Shown here: piece after piece, positions 1 to 7,696 of the stretch
Layout: the number at the start of each line of letters is the position of its first letter
Numbering within the stretch: position 1 is the stretch's first letter
From: Oscillospiraceae bacterium
GTDB taxonomy: Bacteria > Bacillota > Clostridia > Oscillospirales > Oscillospiraceae
Length of the DNA stretch: 64,000 nucleotides
NCBI GenBank assembly: GCA_017458335.1
Contig: JAFTFT010000005.1
Coordinates: 62,001-126,000, forward strand
Reading direction: 5' to 3'
Program-made: the position numbers and the translations under genes
Notes under the pieces: generated by a model
Databases searched by the model: none
Seen by the model: only the letters and a program-made list of their open reading frames with translations
What the model was told of the DNA's origin: nothing

Positions 1-158
1 TGTATGCGAAACGGACGATTTTCGATCTGGTGCTGCCGTATCTGGTCACCGATACGCCGGTGACAAAAGAGCATCTGGCCGGCCTGGGCCACGGCGGCCT
101 CTGCCTCAACTGCAAGGTCTGTCACTTCCCGAACTGCGGATTCGGAAAGGGAGTTTAA
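1..158 (+). CDS. Molybdopterin-binding protein, C-terminal end (partial)
   Basis: Only the last 51 codons are present, in frame from base 3 to the TAA at 156-158. The peptide ends with GGLCLNCKVCHFPNCGFGKG, a Cys-rich tail that I associate with clostridial molybdopterin-binding (MoaB/MogA-like) proteins encoded beside molybdate transporters. The preceding helix (AKRTIFDLVLPYL) fits the same family. Modulating molybdenum cofactor synthesis is inferred from this tail and from modABC directly downstream. The catalytic part lies outside the window. Confidence 0.55.
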   Translation, partial: YAKRTIFDLVLPYLVTDTPVTKEHLAGLGHGGLCLNCKVCHFPNCGFGKGV

Positions 159-286
159 GCCGGCGGTGCGCCGGACAAGCCTCGCGTATATGAACGGTGA
201 AACACCCGATAAATGTTCCCTGTCACACACCGCCGCCGGCGGTGTGTTGGACAAACCCCATGCGTATATGAACGGTGAAATACCCG
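159..286 (+). repeat. Imperfect direct repeat (159-208 and 235-286) with hairpin before modA
   Basis: Two copies of a roughly 50-base unit lie between the upstream stop and modA. Both start GCCGGCGGTG and share GCGTATATGAACGGTGAAA followed by ACCCG. A 10-bp stem (225-234 with 238-247) overlaps the start of the second copy. No T tract follows the stem, so it is not an obvious terminator. The position suggests a control element or RNA structure for modABC. I do not recognise a known Moco riboswitch here. Confidence 0.5.
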
Positions 287-334
287 TTTGTATAAATTTA
301 TAGTCCCTGAAATATGGGAAGAAGGAGAAACCAC

Positions 335-1219
335 ATGAAAAAAGCACTTTCCCTGCTGCTTGCGCTGACCATGGTCTTCGCGCTGGCCGTACCGAGTGCC
401 TTCGCCGCCGACGCGGAGAAGACGGAACTGATCGTCTTTGCCGCGGCCTCGATGACGGAGACGCTGAACCGGATCAAGGAACTCTACGAGGCGGAGAACC
501 CCGATGTCACCCTGGTCTATAACTTCGACTCTTCCGGTACCCTGAAGACTCAGATCCAGGAAGGGGCAGACTGCGACGTATTTATCTCTGCGGCTCCGAA
601 GCAGATGAACCAGCTGGACGCCTCCAAGGACAAGGATGCCAATCCCGACGGCCTTGACTTCGTCCTGCAGGGCAGCCGTATTAACCTCCTCGAGAACAAG
701 GTCGTTCTGGCCGTTCCGGAAGGAAATCCCAAGGGAATTGAGAGCTTCGACCAGCTGGCAGAGCTGCTGGCGGCCGGCGACGTGTTCCTCGCCATGGGCA
801 ACAGCGATGTCCCGGTCGGACAGTATACCCAGAAGATCCTTGCGTTCTATGGCCTGGATGAAGAGGCCCTGGCCAAGGCCGGTTCCATCACCTACGGCAC
901 CAACGTGAAAGAGGTTACGACCCAGGTCACGGAAGCGAGCGTTGACTGCGGCATTGTCTACGCCACGGATGCGTTTTCCGCCGGTCTCGACAGCGTGGAC
1001 GCTGCCACCGCAGAGATGTGCGGCCAGGTCATCTATCCCGCCGCGGTCCTGAACGTCAGCCAGAATCCCGAAGCCGCTCAGGCGTTCCTGGACTATCTGA
1101 CCGGACCGGAGGCCACCGAGGTCTTTGAAGCGGTTGGCTTCAGCGCGATGACCAAGGAAGCCGAAGCGAAGACCGAGCCTGCTCCCGAGGCTTCCCCGGA
1201 AGTGACACCCGCGGCATAA
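335..1219 (+). CDS. modA: ModA, molybdate ABC transporter substrate-binding protein
   Basis: Lipid-free, Sec-exported binding protein that captures molybdate or tungstate outside the membrane and delivers it to ModBC. Residues 1-25 form a signal peptide (MKKALSLLLALTMVFA, cleavage after AFA). The mature part begins LIVFAAASMTETL, the standard ModA opening with oxyanion-contacting Ser residues, followed by FDSSGTL and the QTEASVDCGIVYATDA region. A Pro/Glu/Ala-rich tail ends the protein. The start at 335 is preferred to an in-frame ATG at 314 because AGAAGGAG lies seven bases upstream and the signal peptide starts there. At 294 residues the protein is of normal family length. First gene of modABC. 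Confidence 0.93.
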   Translation: MKKALSLLLALTMVFALAVPSAFAADAEKTELIVFAAASMTETLNRIKELYEAENPDVTLVYNFDSSGTLKTQIQEGADCDVFISAAPKQMNQLDASKDKDANPDGLDFVLQGSRINLLENKVVLAVPEGNPKGIESFDQLAELLAAGDVFLAMGNSDVPVGQYTQKILAFYGLDEEALAKAGSITYGTNVKEVTTQVTEASVDCGIVYATDAFSAGLDSVDAATAEMCGQVIYPAAVLNVSQNPEAAQAFLDYLTGPEATEVFEAVGFSAMTKEAEAKTEPAPEASPEVTPAA

Positions 1220-1233
1220 TCCTGTTTTAAATC

Positions 1234-1266
1234 GGGCATCGGGAGGCTTCCTGCCGCCCGATGCCC
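1234..1266 (+). promoter_or_regulatory. Intercistronic stem-loop between modA and modB
   Basis: GGGCATCGGG (1234-1243) pairs perfectly with CCCGATGCCC (1257-1266) around a 13-base loop. No T run follows. Such structures often protect the upstream mRNA and reduce downstream expression, which would suit the excess of binding protein over permease. The ATG at 1261 lies inside the stem, so it is unlikely to be the modB start. Confidence 0.7.
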
Positions 1267-1278
1267 CGGAGTAGTTTC

Positions 1279-1953
1279 ATGAATTTTGACTGGTATCCGT
1301 TATGGAATTCCCTGCGCATCGCGGCGATCAGCTGTGTGCTGGTTTTCTTCCTCGGTATTTTCTTCGCCTATTACGCGGCGCGGCTGCCGCGGGCGGTCAA
1401 GGGCGTGCTGGATGTGTTTCTCACGCTGCCGATGGTCCTGCCGCCGACGGTCTGCGGCTATTTCCTGCTGCTCGTTTTCGGCGTGAAGCGCCCCCTCGGC
1501 ATCTTCCTGCTGAAGTTCGGCATCAAGTTCGTCATGACCTGGTACGGCGGCGTGCTGGCGGCCTCGGTCGTCGCCTTCCCACTGATGTACCGGACGGCAA
1601 GAGGCGCCTTTGAGAGCTTCGATCAGACGCTGGCCTATTCCGGGCAGACTCTTGGTCTCAGCAACACCTATATCTTCTGGCGGATCCGCATGCCCGCCTG
1701 CCGGCAGGGAATCCTGGCCGGAACCGTACTGGCCTTTGCCCGCGCACTGGGCGAGTACGGCGCCACCAGCATGCTGATCGGCTATACCCCGGGACGCACC
1801 GCAACCATTTCGACCACGGTCTACCAGCTCTGGCGGACCAACGACGAGAAGGGCGCGATGTTCTGGGTGCTTATAAACCTCGCCATCAGCACGGTGGTCC
1901 TGCTCACGGTGAACATGCTGGAAGCAAGGCAGAAGAAGGCGGTGAAGGCATGA
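1279..1953 (+). CDS. modB: ModB, molybdate ABC transporter permease
   Basis: Inner-membrane permease of the molybdate importer, with five or so hydrophobic helices in 224 residues. The cytoplasmic coupling loop with the EYGATSMLIGYTPGRT segment (ALGE..GA pattern) contacts ModC. The start at 1279 gives MNFDWYPLWNSLRIA, the usual ModB opening, and has GGAG seven bases upstream. The upstream ATG at 1261 is buried in a hairpin. The end overlaps modC by four bases (ATGA), which implies translational coupling. Confidence 0.92.
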   Translation: MNFDWYPLWNSLRIAAISCVLVFFLGIFFAYYAARLPRAVKGVLDVFLTLPMVLPPTVCGYFLLLVFGVKRPLGIFLLKFGIKFVMTWYGGVLAASVVAFPLMYRTARGAFESFDQTLAYSGQTLGLSNTYIFWRIRMPACRQGILAGTVLAFARALGEYGATSMLIGYTPGRTATISTTVYQLWRTNDEKGAMFWVLINLAISTVVLLTVNMLEARQKKAVKA

Positions 1954-2993
1954 GTCTGATCGTCGACATCCACAGAGCGCTCGGCTCCTTCACGCTGGAT
2001 GTGTGCTTTGAGGCGGAAAACGGCGTCACCTGCCTGCTGGGCGCTTCCGGCTGCGGCAAGAGCTTTACGCTCAAATGCATCGCGGGGATCGAGAAGCCGG
2101 ACAGCGGCCACATCGAGCTGGACGGTGTGGTGCTCTATGACTCTGAGAAGCACATCAATCTCCCGCCCCAGAAGAGACAGGTCGGCTATCTGTTTCAGAA
2201 CTACGCCCTGTTTCCGAACATGACGGTGCGGCAGAACATTCTCTGCGGCCTGCACCGGGAAAAGAACCGGGAGGAAAAGGAGCGGAAGCTCAAAGAGATG
2301 CTGAAGCTGATGCAGCTGGAAGGCCTGGAGAATCATCGGCCGGCTCAGCTCTCCGGCGGACAGCAGCAGCGCGTTGCCCTGGCAAGGATCATGGTCAATG
2401 AACCGCGCATGCTGATGCTGGACGAGCCGTTCTCGGCACTGGATGCTCATCTGCGCGACTCACTGAAGATCGAGCTGCGCGACATGCTGCAGCGCTTCGG
2501 ACACGAGGTGCTGATGGTGACGCACAGCAGGGAAGAGGCCTACAACATGAGCAGGCGGATCGCCGTCATGGATCAGGGACGGCTTCTCACCATCAAGGAT
2601 ACCAAGGACCTGTTTGCCGACCCGGGGAGCATCGCCGCGGCAGTCCTCACCGGATGCAAGAACATCGCCCCGGCCAGAAAGGTCGGAGACCATGAGGTGG
2701 AGGTGCCCGACTGGGGAATCCGGCTTCAGACCGCCCAGGCGGTTCGCGACGGACTCACCGCGATCGGCATCCGTGCGCACTACTTTAACATTCAGACAAA
2801 GCAGAACCGGTATCCGGTCCGGTATGTCGAGGAGATGGAGGAACCCTTCGAGGTCATCCTGCAGTTCCGTTATGAGGGACAGGCGCCGGACAGCCCGCCG
2901 GTCTGGTGGAGACTCAGCAAAGAAAAACGCCCCGGGGAGTTCCCGGAGGCACTGGGGATTTCCCCGGCCAATATCTTATTACTTTATGAATAA
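1950..2993 (+). CDS. modC: ModC, molybdate ABC transporter ATP-binding protein
   Basis: ATPase subunit that powers molybdate import on the cytoplasmic face. Visible motifs are Walker A GASGCGKS (about residues 31-38), signature LSGGQQQR, Walker B MLMLDEPFSALD and the switch His in VTHSREE. About 110 residues follow the nucleotide-binding domain and form a degenerate MOP/TOBE-like C-terminal region. The gene overlaps modB by four bases, and the operon ends at the hairpin terminator just downstream. Confidence 0.92.
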   Translation: MSLIVDIHRALGSFTLDVCFEAENGVTCLLGASGCGKSFTLKCIAGIEKPDSGHIELDGVVLYDSEKHINLPPQKRQVGYLFQNYALFPNMTVRQNILCGLHREKNREEKERKLKEMLKLMQLEGLENHRPAQLSGGQQQRVALARIMVNEPRMLMLDEPFSALDAHLRDSLKIELRDMLQRFGHEVLMVTHSREEAYNMSRRIAVMDQGRLLTIKDTKDLFADPGSIAAAVLTGCKNIAPARKVGDHEVEVPDWGIRLQTAQAVRDGLTAIGIRAHYFNIQTKQNRYPVRYVEEMEEPFEVILQFRYEGQAPDSPPVWWRLSKEKRPGEFPEALGISPANILLLYE

Positions 2994-2995
2994 AA

Positions 2996-3040
2996 AAATC
3001 ACCCCGGAACGGATCTCTTGGATCTGTTCCGGGGTGATTT
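2996..3040. terminator. Bidirectional intrinsic terminator between modC and the xdhC-like operon
   Basis: AAATCACCCCGGAAC (2996-3010) pairs with GTTCCGGGGTGATTT (3026-3040). The outer A/T bases supply a T tract in both directions. It sits between convergent operons, with modC ending at 2993 and the opposing gene at 3066. Confidence 0.88.
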
Positions 3041-3065
3041 CGGTATCAGCGGAAAAAACGGAGCG

Positions 3066-4100
3066 TCAGGCCTCGCTGCCGTCTTCGATGAGAACGCGCA
3101 TGGTGCCGCCGCAGACCATCCCGTCGGATTCGGCCACCTCGCCGGTGAGGTCGATGTCAAAAAGCTGATACCGGCCGGTGCCGATGATGCGCACGGCGTC
3201 CTGGATGACCGCGGCTTCGCTGCAGCCGCCGCCGATGGAGCCGGTGACCTTGCCCAAGGGACTGACGGACATCTTGGCTCCGGTGCCGCGGGGGGTGGAA
3301 CCCTTGGTCTCCACCACGGTGACGACGGCCTTCGGATCGTGGTTTTCGGCCAGATACTCCAGCGTCGAGAGCTCCAGGTCGGAGTCGGAGCAGGCGCGGC
3401 CGGGTGCGCCGTGTTCGGGCTTGCGCTTCCAGGCGATGACTTCGGAGAGAATGGAGACCGCGATCTCCGCCGGGGTGATGGCGCCGATGTCCAGACCGAT
3501 GGGCGTACAGATTTTCGCGAGGCGGTCCGGATCGAAACCCTCATCCTTCAGCATCTCCAAAAGTCCTTTCGTCCGCCTACGCGAGCCGATCATGCCGAGA
3601 TAGGCGGGCTCTTCCCCGGGGAGAAGAGTGCGGAGACAGTCGGCGTCGTGGCGGTGTCCGCGGGTGATGACGACGACGTAATCAAAGGGGGTAATCCCCA
3701 GCCGGCGGATGCCGTTTTCAAAACTGTCGCAGAGCACCTCCGCGGCATCCGGGAAACGGCGCCGGTTGGCAAAGTCCGGCCGGTCGTCCACCACATGAAC
3801 CTCAAAGCCGCATTTGGCGCCGAACTCGCAGACCGGCAGGGCGATGTGACCGCCGCCGAGGACGATGAGCCGCTCCCGCGGCATGACCGGTTCACGGACG
3901 GTGAGAAGCTCCCCGTCATATTCGGCCGTCACGCGGGCAAAGCGCCGGCCTTTCGGGTCCACCACGGGGACGACACCCGGAACCAGGCGGCGCTGCAGCC
4001 CCTCAGTGATCAGGCCGGATTCCCCACGGACGACCGTCTCCACCGTGACGGGTCGGGTCTGGGCAATATGAGAAAGTATTTCGGAATAAAGATTGGACAT
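3066..4100 (-). CDS. XdhC/CoxI-family molybdoenzyme maturation factor
   Basis: XdhC-type proteins bind molybdenum cofactor and help insert the sulfurated cofactor into xanthine dehydrogenase or aldehyde oxidoreductase-type hydroxylases. About residues 85-210 form the Rossmann domain (LIVLGGGHIALPV, then VHVVDDRPDFANRRRF). About residues 235-340 form the XdhC/CoxI domain (ETKGSTPRGTGAKM, GSIGGGCSEAAV, DGMVCGGTMRVLIED). In classical XdhC the CoxI part comes first, so the order here is reversed. The start at 4100 is chosen because CAGGAG lies nine bases upstream, while an ATG at 4109 directly abuts the Shine-Dalgarno sequence. The associated hydrolase/nucleotidyltransferase operon supports the role. 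Confidence 0.85.
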   Translation of the reverse strand: MSNLYSEILSHIAQTRPVTVETVVRGESGLITEGLQRRLVPGVVPVVDPKGRRFARVTAEYDGELLTVREPVMPRERLIVLGGGHIALPVCEFGAKCGFEVHVVDDRPDFANRRRFPDAAEVLCDSFENGIRRLGITPFDYVVVITRGHRHDADCLRTLLPGEEPAYLGMIGSRRRTKGLLEMLKDEGFDPDRLAKICTPIGLDIGAITPAEIAVSILSEVIAWKRKPEHGAPGRACSDSDLELSTLEYLAENHDPKAVVTVVETKGSTPRGTGAKMSVSPLGKVTGSIGGGCSEAAVIQDAVRIIGTGRYQLFDIDLTGEVAESDGMVCGGTMRVLIEDGSEA

Positions 4101-4164
4101 GATGATCATCTCCTGATGTTTGTTCGCTCCTGCTCATGGACGCAGGGATGCTGACAGGGATATT

Positions 4165-5184
4165 TTATCCGGAAATAATCCGTTTTTCAAGCCTTTTTGC
4201 GGTCTGAAAGCGCCGCTCGTGCGCCGCCCGGGCTTCCTCATCCGTGCAGCGGCCCGCGCTGGCCGCAAAGCGCTCCTCCAGGGAGACGCGTTCGGTACCC
4301 CGGACGTACTTGTCGGCGAGAAAGAGCAGGGCTGCCTCGTCGAGGCTGCCGCCGTCAAAGTCATGATGCCGGGCGATCACGCCGGCGACCTCTGGATAGC
4401 CGAGGGCGCGGACCCAGGCGGCGCCGGTTTCCGCGTGACTGGGCTCGGTCCGGGCAACATCGTGCAGCAGAGTGGCGGCATACAGAAGCCCGCGATCCGG
4501 AGCGGTTTCTCCTGCCGGAAGCCGGTCCGCGAGGCGCAGCGCTTCTTCGCAAACGGCACGGCAATGCGCAATCACCTGTTCCGGCGTACCGGCGGCACGC
4601 AGCACCGCCATGCAGACCTCTTCCGTCAGATCCGGATGCGGGAGCTGCCCGACCTCCTGAGGCGTGAGCTCCGTCCCGTCCCAGCTTACCCGGGAGATGG
4701 AGGTATGGAGCAGCTTTTTGCGCTGGCCGGTGATGCTGTCGATGGCGGACTTGTGACTGACCACCACGATGTCGCCCTCGGTTTCGTCCAGACATCGGCG
4801 CAGCGCGGCCCGCATCCTCCTGCCGACGGAGACCATGTCCTCGGCGTCCTCCGGCCAGATGGCGGGGTCTTTTTCCCTTGCGGCATAGAGCTCCGGATAC
4901 CGCACCATAATCTCGTCAAAGGAGAGCCCGTCCCAGACGCCCATATCCTGCTCTTCCAGGCCTTCCCGGATCATCGGTTCGGGACAGAGGGGCCGGGCGG
5001 TATCGACGGCGCGGGAGAGGTAACTGCAGAAAACAGGCTTGCCCGGCAGAATCGGGACAAAGGGAAGCAGGGCCGCCTGCATCCGGCCGACGGTTCCGAG
5101 AGGGAGATCCGTATGCCCGATACACCAGCGCGCGCCGATGGGGATATCCGGCATGGCATGCCGGACAAGATAGACAGACCGCAT
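4165..5184 (-). CDS. Histidine phosphatase-HD domain fusion protein
   Basis: The N-terminal half (residues 1-180) is a histidine phosphatase: LVRHAMP supplies the catalytic His near residue 8, and VVVSHKSAID the second one. The C-terminal half (about 215-335) is an HD-type metal phosphohydrolase with LLHDVART and a VIARHHDFDG segment. The substrate is unknown. The start codon overlaps the stop of the nucleotidyltransferase gene (TGATG) and has GGAGG upstream, so the two are coupled. From context I infer a role in molybdenum cofactor nucleotide metabolism or hydroxylase maturation. Neither active site shows an obvious defect. Confidence 0.82.
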   Translation of the reverse strand: MRSVYLVRHAMPDIPIGARWCIGHTDLPLGTVGRMQAALLPFVPILPGKPVFCSYLSRAVDTARPLCPEPMIREGLEEQDMGVWDGLSFDEIMVRYPELYAAREKDPAIWPEDAEDMVSVGRRMRAALRRCLDETEGDIVVVSHKSAIDSITGQRKKLLHTSISRVSWDGTELTPQEVGQLPHPDLTEEVCMAVLRAAGTPEQVIAHCRAVCEEALRLADRLPAGETAPDRGLLYAATLLHDVARTEPSHAETGAAWVRALGYPEVAGVIARHHDFDGGSLDEAALLFLADKYVRGTERVSLEERFAASAGRCTDEEARAAHERRFQTAKRLEKRIISG

Positions 5185-6107
5185 CAGAAAAGACCTCCGA
5201 AGTATTCATCAAAGTGCCGGGTCGCAAAGTCCCGGACCGCGGAGGCATAGGCGTCATACTGCCGGAGGAAGGCGATCCCGTCCTCGGTGAGACTGCTTCC
5301 GCCTCCGCCGGCTCCGCCTTGGCTGCGTTGGACGAGCGGGTGATTCAGCTGACTTTCCAGCGCGTGGATCACGTTCCAACCGCTGGAGTAGGACATCTGC
5401 ATGCGCTGGCAGGCGGTCCGCACCGAGGCGGTCTCCTCGACCAGATGCAGCAGCATCGCGGTCCGCTGGTCGAAGAAGGTGAGCTCCCGTACCAGAGAGA
5501 CGCTGACCTGCGGGCGGACAAGCTGCTCGTTGTGGTAGCGCAGCAGCGCCTTGTAGTCCTCCGGCGTGTCCGCGTCGTGCAGAACCCCGCGGTCGTCCAC
5601 CGGAATCTCCGTCATCGGCGCGCCGCAGCGGTCCAGCGCGCCGCGAAGGCCGTCTTCTCCGCTGTCAGAGAGGATTTTGCCGATGAGAGAGGAAGAGATC
5701 AGAATCGGGTGCCCGCGCTTCCCGTCGCAGACGGGGCAGGCCAGGAGCGCGTCGCTCTCCAGAAGCCGCTGCAGCGTTGCCGCCGTGAAAAGGGGAATGT
5801 CCACGGGGGTGAAGAGAAGCCGGTTGCACTTGTCCTCCAGATAGGAGAGACCGATGCAGGCGGATTCAAACATCTGGGTATGCTCGAAGTTTGCGTTCCG
5901 GAGAAAGACGATTCCGAGTCCGGAGAGATGCCGCTCGAGCTGCACGGCGTTGTATCCGGTGACCATCACGATCTTTTCCACGCCGGCCTGCTGAAGAGAG
6001 GCCACGACGCGCTGGGCGATGGAGATGGAACCGATGTTCAGCATCGGTTTGAAGTTTCCCATGCGCGAGCTCATTCCCGCCGCGACAATCAGCGCCGCTG
6101 TCTGCAT
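5184..6107 (-). CDS. MobA-like nucleotidyltransferase fused to a ModE-type winged helix
   Basis: Residues 1-190 form a MobA/MocA-like nucleotidyltransferase: LIVAAGMSSRMGNFKPML is the nucleotide-binding loop, FTPVDIPLF contains the metal-binding Asp, and CDGKRGHPIL is a family motif. Such enzymes add CMP or GMP to molybdopterin. Residues 200-307 resemble the DNA-binding domain of ModE/LysR (RTACQRMQMSYSSGWNVIHALESQL, then a Gly-rich wing). The fusion suggests an enzyme that also senses state and binds DNA. The start at 6107 has AAGGA nine bases upstream; the longer frame to 6158 has no site. First gene of the leftward operon. Confidence 0.85.
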   Translation of the reverse strand: MQTAALIVAAGMSSRMGNFKPMLNIGSISIAQRVVASLQQAGVEKIVMVTGYNAVQLERHLSGLGIVFLRNANFEHTQMFESACIGLSYLEDKCNRLLFTPVDIPLFTAATLQRLLESDALLACPVCDGKRGHPILISSSLIGKILSDSGEDGLRGALDRCGAPMTEIPVDDRGVLHDADTPEDYKALLRYHNEQLVRPQVSVSLVRELTFFDQRTAMLLHLVEETASVRTACQRMQMSYSSGWNVIHALESQLNHPLVQRSQGGAGGGGSSLTEDGIAFLRQYDAYASAVRDFATRHFDEYFGGLF

Positions 6108-6153
6108 ATGATCAGATCCTTCCGTACGAGATACGGGGTTTGCCCCGCTCCCT

Positions 6154-6186
6154 ATCATAACCGATTTTTAATTGTTTGTAAATCGG
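6154..6186 (-). promoter_or_regulatory. Promoter with overlapping inverted repeat for the molybdenum maturation operon
   Basis: On the minus strand TTTACA (6182-6177), 17 bases, then TATGAT (6159-6154). An inverted repeat, CCGATTT (6161-6167) with AAATCGG (6180-6186), covers the spacer and -35. It is placed as an operator would be. The downstream gene carries its own ModE-like DNA-binding domain, so autoregulation is plausible but not shown. Confidence 0.72.
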
Positions 6187-6251
6187 CAGCCCGCAAAATA
6201 CCGGTGAAAATCCTGAGCAAGACGGCGCGGATCAGGGAGCCGTATTCATGA

Positions 6252-6280
6252 TTGCATCTGCCGGTTTGATCTGGTAGAAT
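6252..6280 (+). promoter_or_regulatory. Promoter for the ThrE-like exporter genes
   Basis: TTGCAT (6252-6257), 17 bases, TAGAAT (6275-6280), about 100 bases before the first exporter start. Divergent from the molybdenum operon promoter. Confidence 0.6.
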
Positions 6281-6381
6281 ACGGATGATCATAAGCGGTG
6301 AGCCGAGATGCCGCCGAAGGCCGCAGACGCAGAGAAAACGTGACCTTCCGGCGGAGGAAAGAAAACCGGACGGAGGGCGTC

Positions 6382-7155
6382 ATGACTCTCACAAAAGAAA
6401 AACAGACGGAGCTGGCGGAGTGCCTGCTGGATATGGGGGCATTGCTTCTGGACTGCGGCGCCGAAATCAGCCGGGTGGAAGAGACCCTCATGCGGATGGG
6501 CAGGGCCTACGGCGCGAGACATGTGGACGCCTTTGCCATCACGTCGATCATCACTCTGACCATGGAGTTTGACGATGAGGATGCCATCACGGAAACAAGG
6601 CGGATTTATTCGAGCGCCGGGACGGACTTCTACCGTCTGGAAAAACTCAATGACCTGAGCCGCTCCTGCTGCGCGGCGCCGATCCCCGTGGCAGAGCTGC
6701 GGGCAAAGCTGGAACATGTGGCAGAAGGGAAAAAACCGGAAAGCGTGATCCTCTGGGGCAGCATCCTGGCGGCAGGCGGCTTTGCGGTGTTCTTCGGCGG
6801 GACAATCTGGGACGGCCTCACCGCGGCCGCGTTTGCGCTGCTGATCTGCTTCCTGCAGAAGCAGCTCGGCCATACGCAGATCAGTACGACAGGTTCCAAT
6901 CTGTTTATTTCGTTTCTGAGCGGACTCGGGGTCGGCCTGCTCTGCAGACTGGTACCGATGCTGCATATGGACATGATCCTGATCGGTGACATCATGCTGC
7001 TGATTCCGGGGATTGCCATGACCAACTCCATCCGGAACATGCTGGGCGGCAATACGATTTCCGGCGCGGTGCGGCTTCTGGAGAGCCTGATCTGGGCGGC
7101 CGCGCTGGCGGGCGGATTCATGACCGCCATGCTGATCGTCGAACTTACGATATGA
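6382..7155 (+). CDS. Threonine/serine exporter family protein, large subunit (ThrE N-terminal type)
   Basis: ThrE-family transporters export threonine and serine. In Bacillota the protein is often split into two genes, as here. The cytoplasmic N-terminal segment carries LLDCGAEISRVEETLMRMG and VDAFAITSIITLTM, the family's conserved opening, followed by about five membrane helices from residue 125 on. The motif LLIPGIAMTNSIRNMLGGNTISG matches the ThrE core. The start at 6382 has GGAGG close upstream; an upstream in-frame start at 6298 gives only Arg-rich junk. The second subunit follows 13 bases later. Confidence 0.85.
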   Translation: MTLTKEKQTELAECLLDMGALLLDCGAEISRVEETLMRMGRAYGARHVDAFAITSIITLTMEFDDEDAITETRRIYSSAGTDFYRLEKLNDLSRSCCAAPIPVAELRAKLEHVAEGKKPESVILWGSILAAGGFAVFFGGTIWDGLTAAAFALLICFLQKQLGHTQISTTGSNLFISFLSGLGVGLLCRLVPMLHMDMILIGDIMLLIPGIAMTNSIRNMLGGNTISGAVRLLESLIWAAALAGGFMTAMLIVELTI

Positions 7156-7168
7156 GGGAGGGGAGAAA

Positions 7169-7600
7169 ATGAAACAGATTCTGATCCAGCTGGTGACGGC
7201 GTTCATCGGCTCCCTCGGTTTCGGACTCCTGTTCGGCCTTCGAACGAAGCACCTGTTCTGGGCCGCTCTGGGCGGGATGATCGCATGGGGAATCTATCTC
7301 GGGGTCTATGCCCTGGTTCCGGAACTTTTCCTGGCAAACCTCTGCGCTTCCGTCTTTGCCGTGACATACGCGGAGCTGATGGCGCATCTGAGAAAATGCC
7401 CCGCGACCCTGTTTGTGGTGACCGGGGTGGTGCCGATGGTACCGGGCGGCTCCCTCTACCGCGCGATGGACTGTGCCGTAAACGGTGATCTGGCACGCGC
7501 CGGCGATTATGGCCATAAGACCCTGGTCGTCGCGCTGGCGATCGCGGCGGGAATCAGCTTTGTGACGGTATGCCGCGAACTCCATACACCGAAAACCTGA
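7169..7600 (+). CDS. Threonine/serine exporter family protein, small subunit (ThrE C-terminal type)
   Basis: 143-residue membrane protein with four to five helices and the family motif VVPMVPGGSLYRAMDCAVNG. It is homologous to the C-terminal half of full-length ThrE and should pair with the preceding gene product. GGGAGGGGAG lies just upstream of the ATG. Confidence 0.85.
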   Translation: MKQILIQLVTAFIGSLGFGLLFGLRTKHLFWAALGGMIAWGIYLGVYALVPELFLANLCASVFAVTYAELMAHLRKCPATLFVVTGVVPMVPGGSLYRAMDCAVNGDLARAGDYGHKTLVVALAIAAGISFVTVCRELHTPKT

Positions 7601-7653
7601 ATGCAAGGCTGCCCGCGAAAATAACAAATGAGACGGCGGAACCGGAAGAGTAG

Positions 7654-7662
7654 TGCTATGAT
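7654..7662 (+). promoter_or_regulatory. Extended -10 promoter of the first secreted repeat protein
   Basis: TGCTATGAT is an extended -10 element 35 bases before the gene. The position expected for -35 is poor. The same nine bases occur in the promoter at 9221-9229 ahead of the second secreted repeat protein. Confidence 0.55.
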
Positions 7663-7696
7663 GGACTCATCCAAAAGAAAACAGGAGGATATAACA

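Noticed and set aside
159-334. Moco riboswitch before modA
   Set aside because: The leader has repeats and one hairpin but not the multi-stem layout I would expect of the Moco motif.
1261-1278. modB start at ATG 1261
   Set aside because: The codon is inside a perfect 10-bp stem and far from a ribosome site; ATG 1279 has GGAG at seven bases and the family's usual N-terminus.
3018-4154. Long plus-strand frame opposite the XdhC-type gene
   Set aside because: Antisense shadow in GC-rich sequence; the minus-strand product has clear family motifs.
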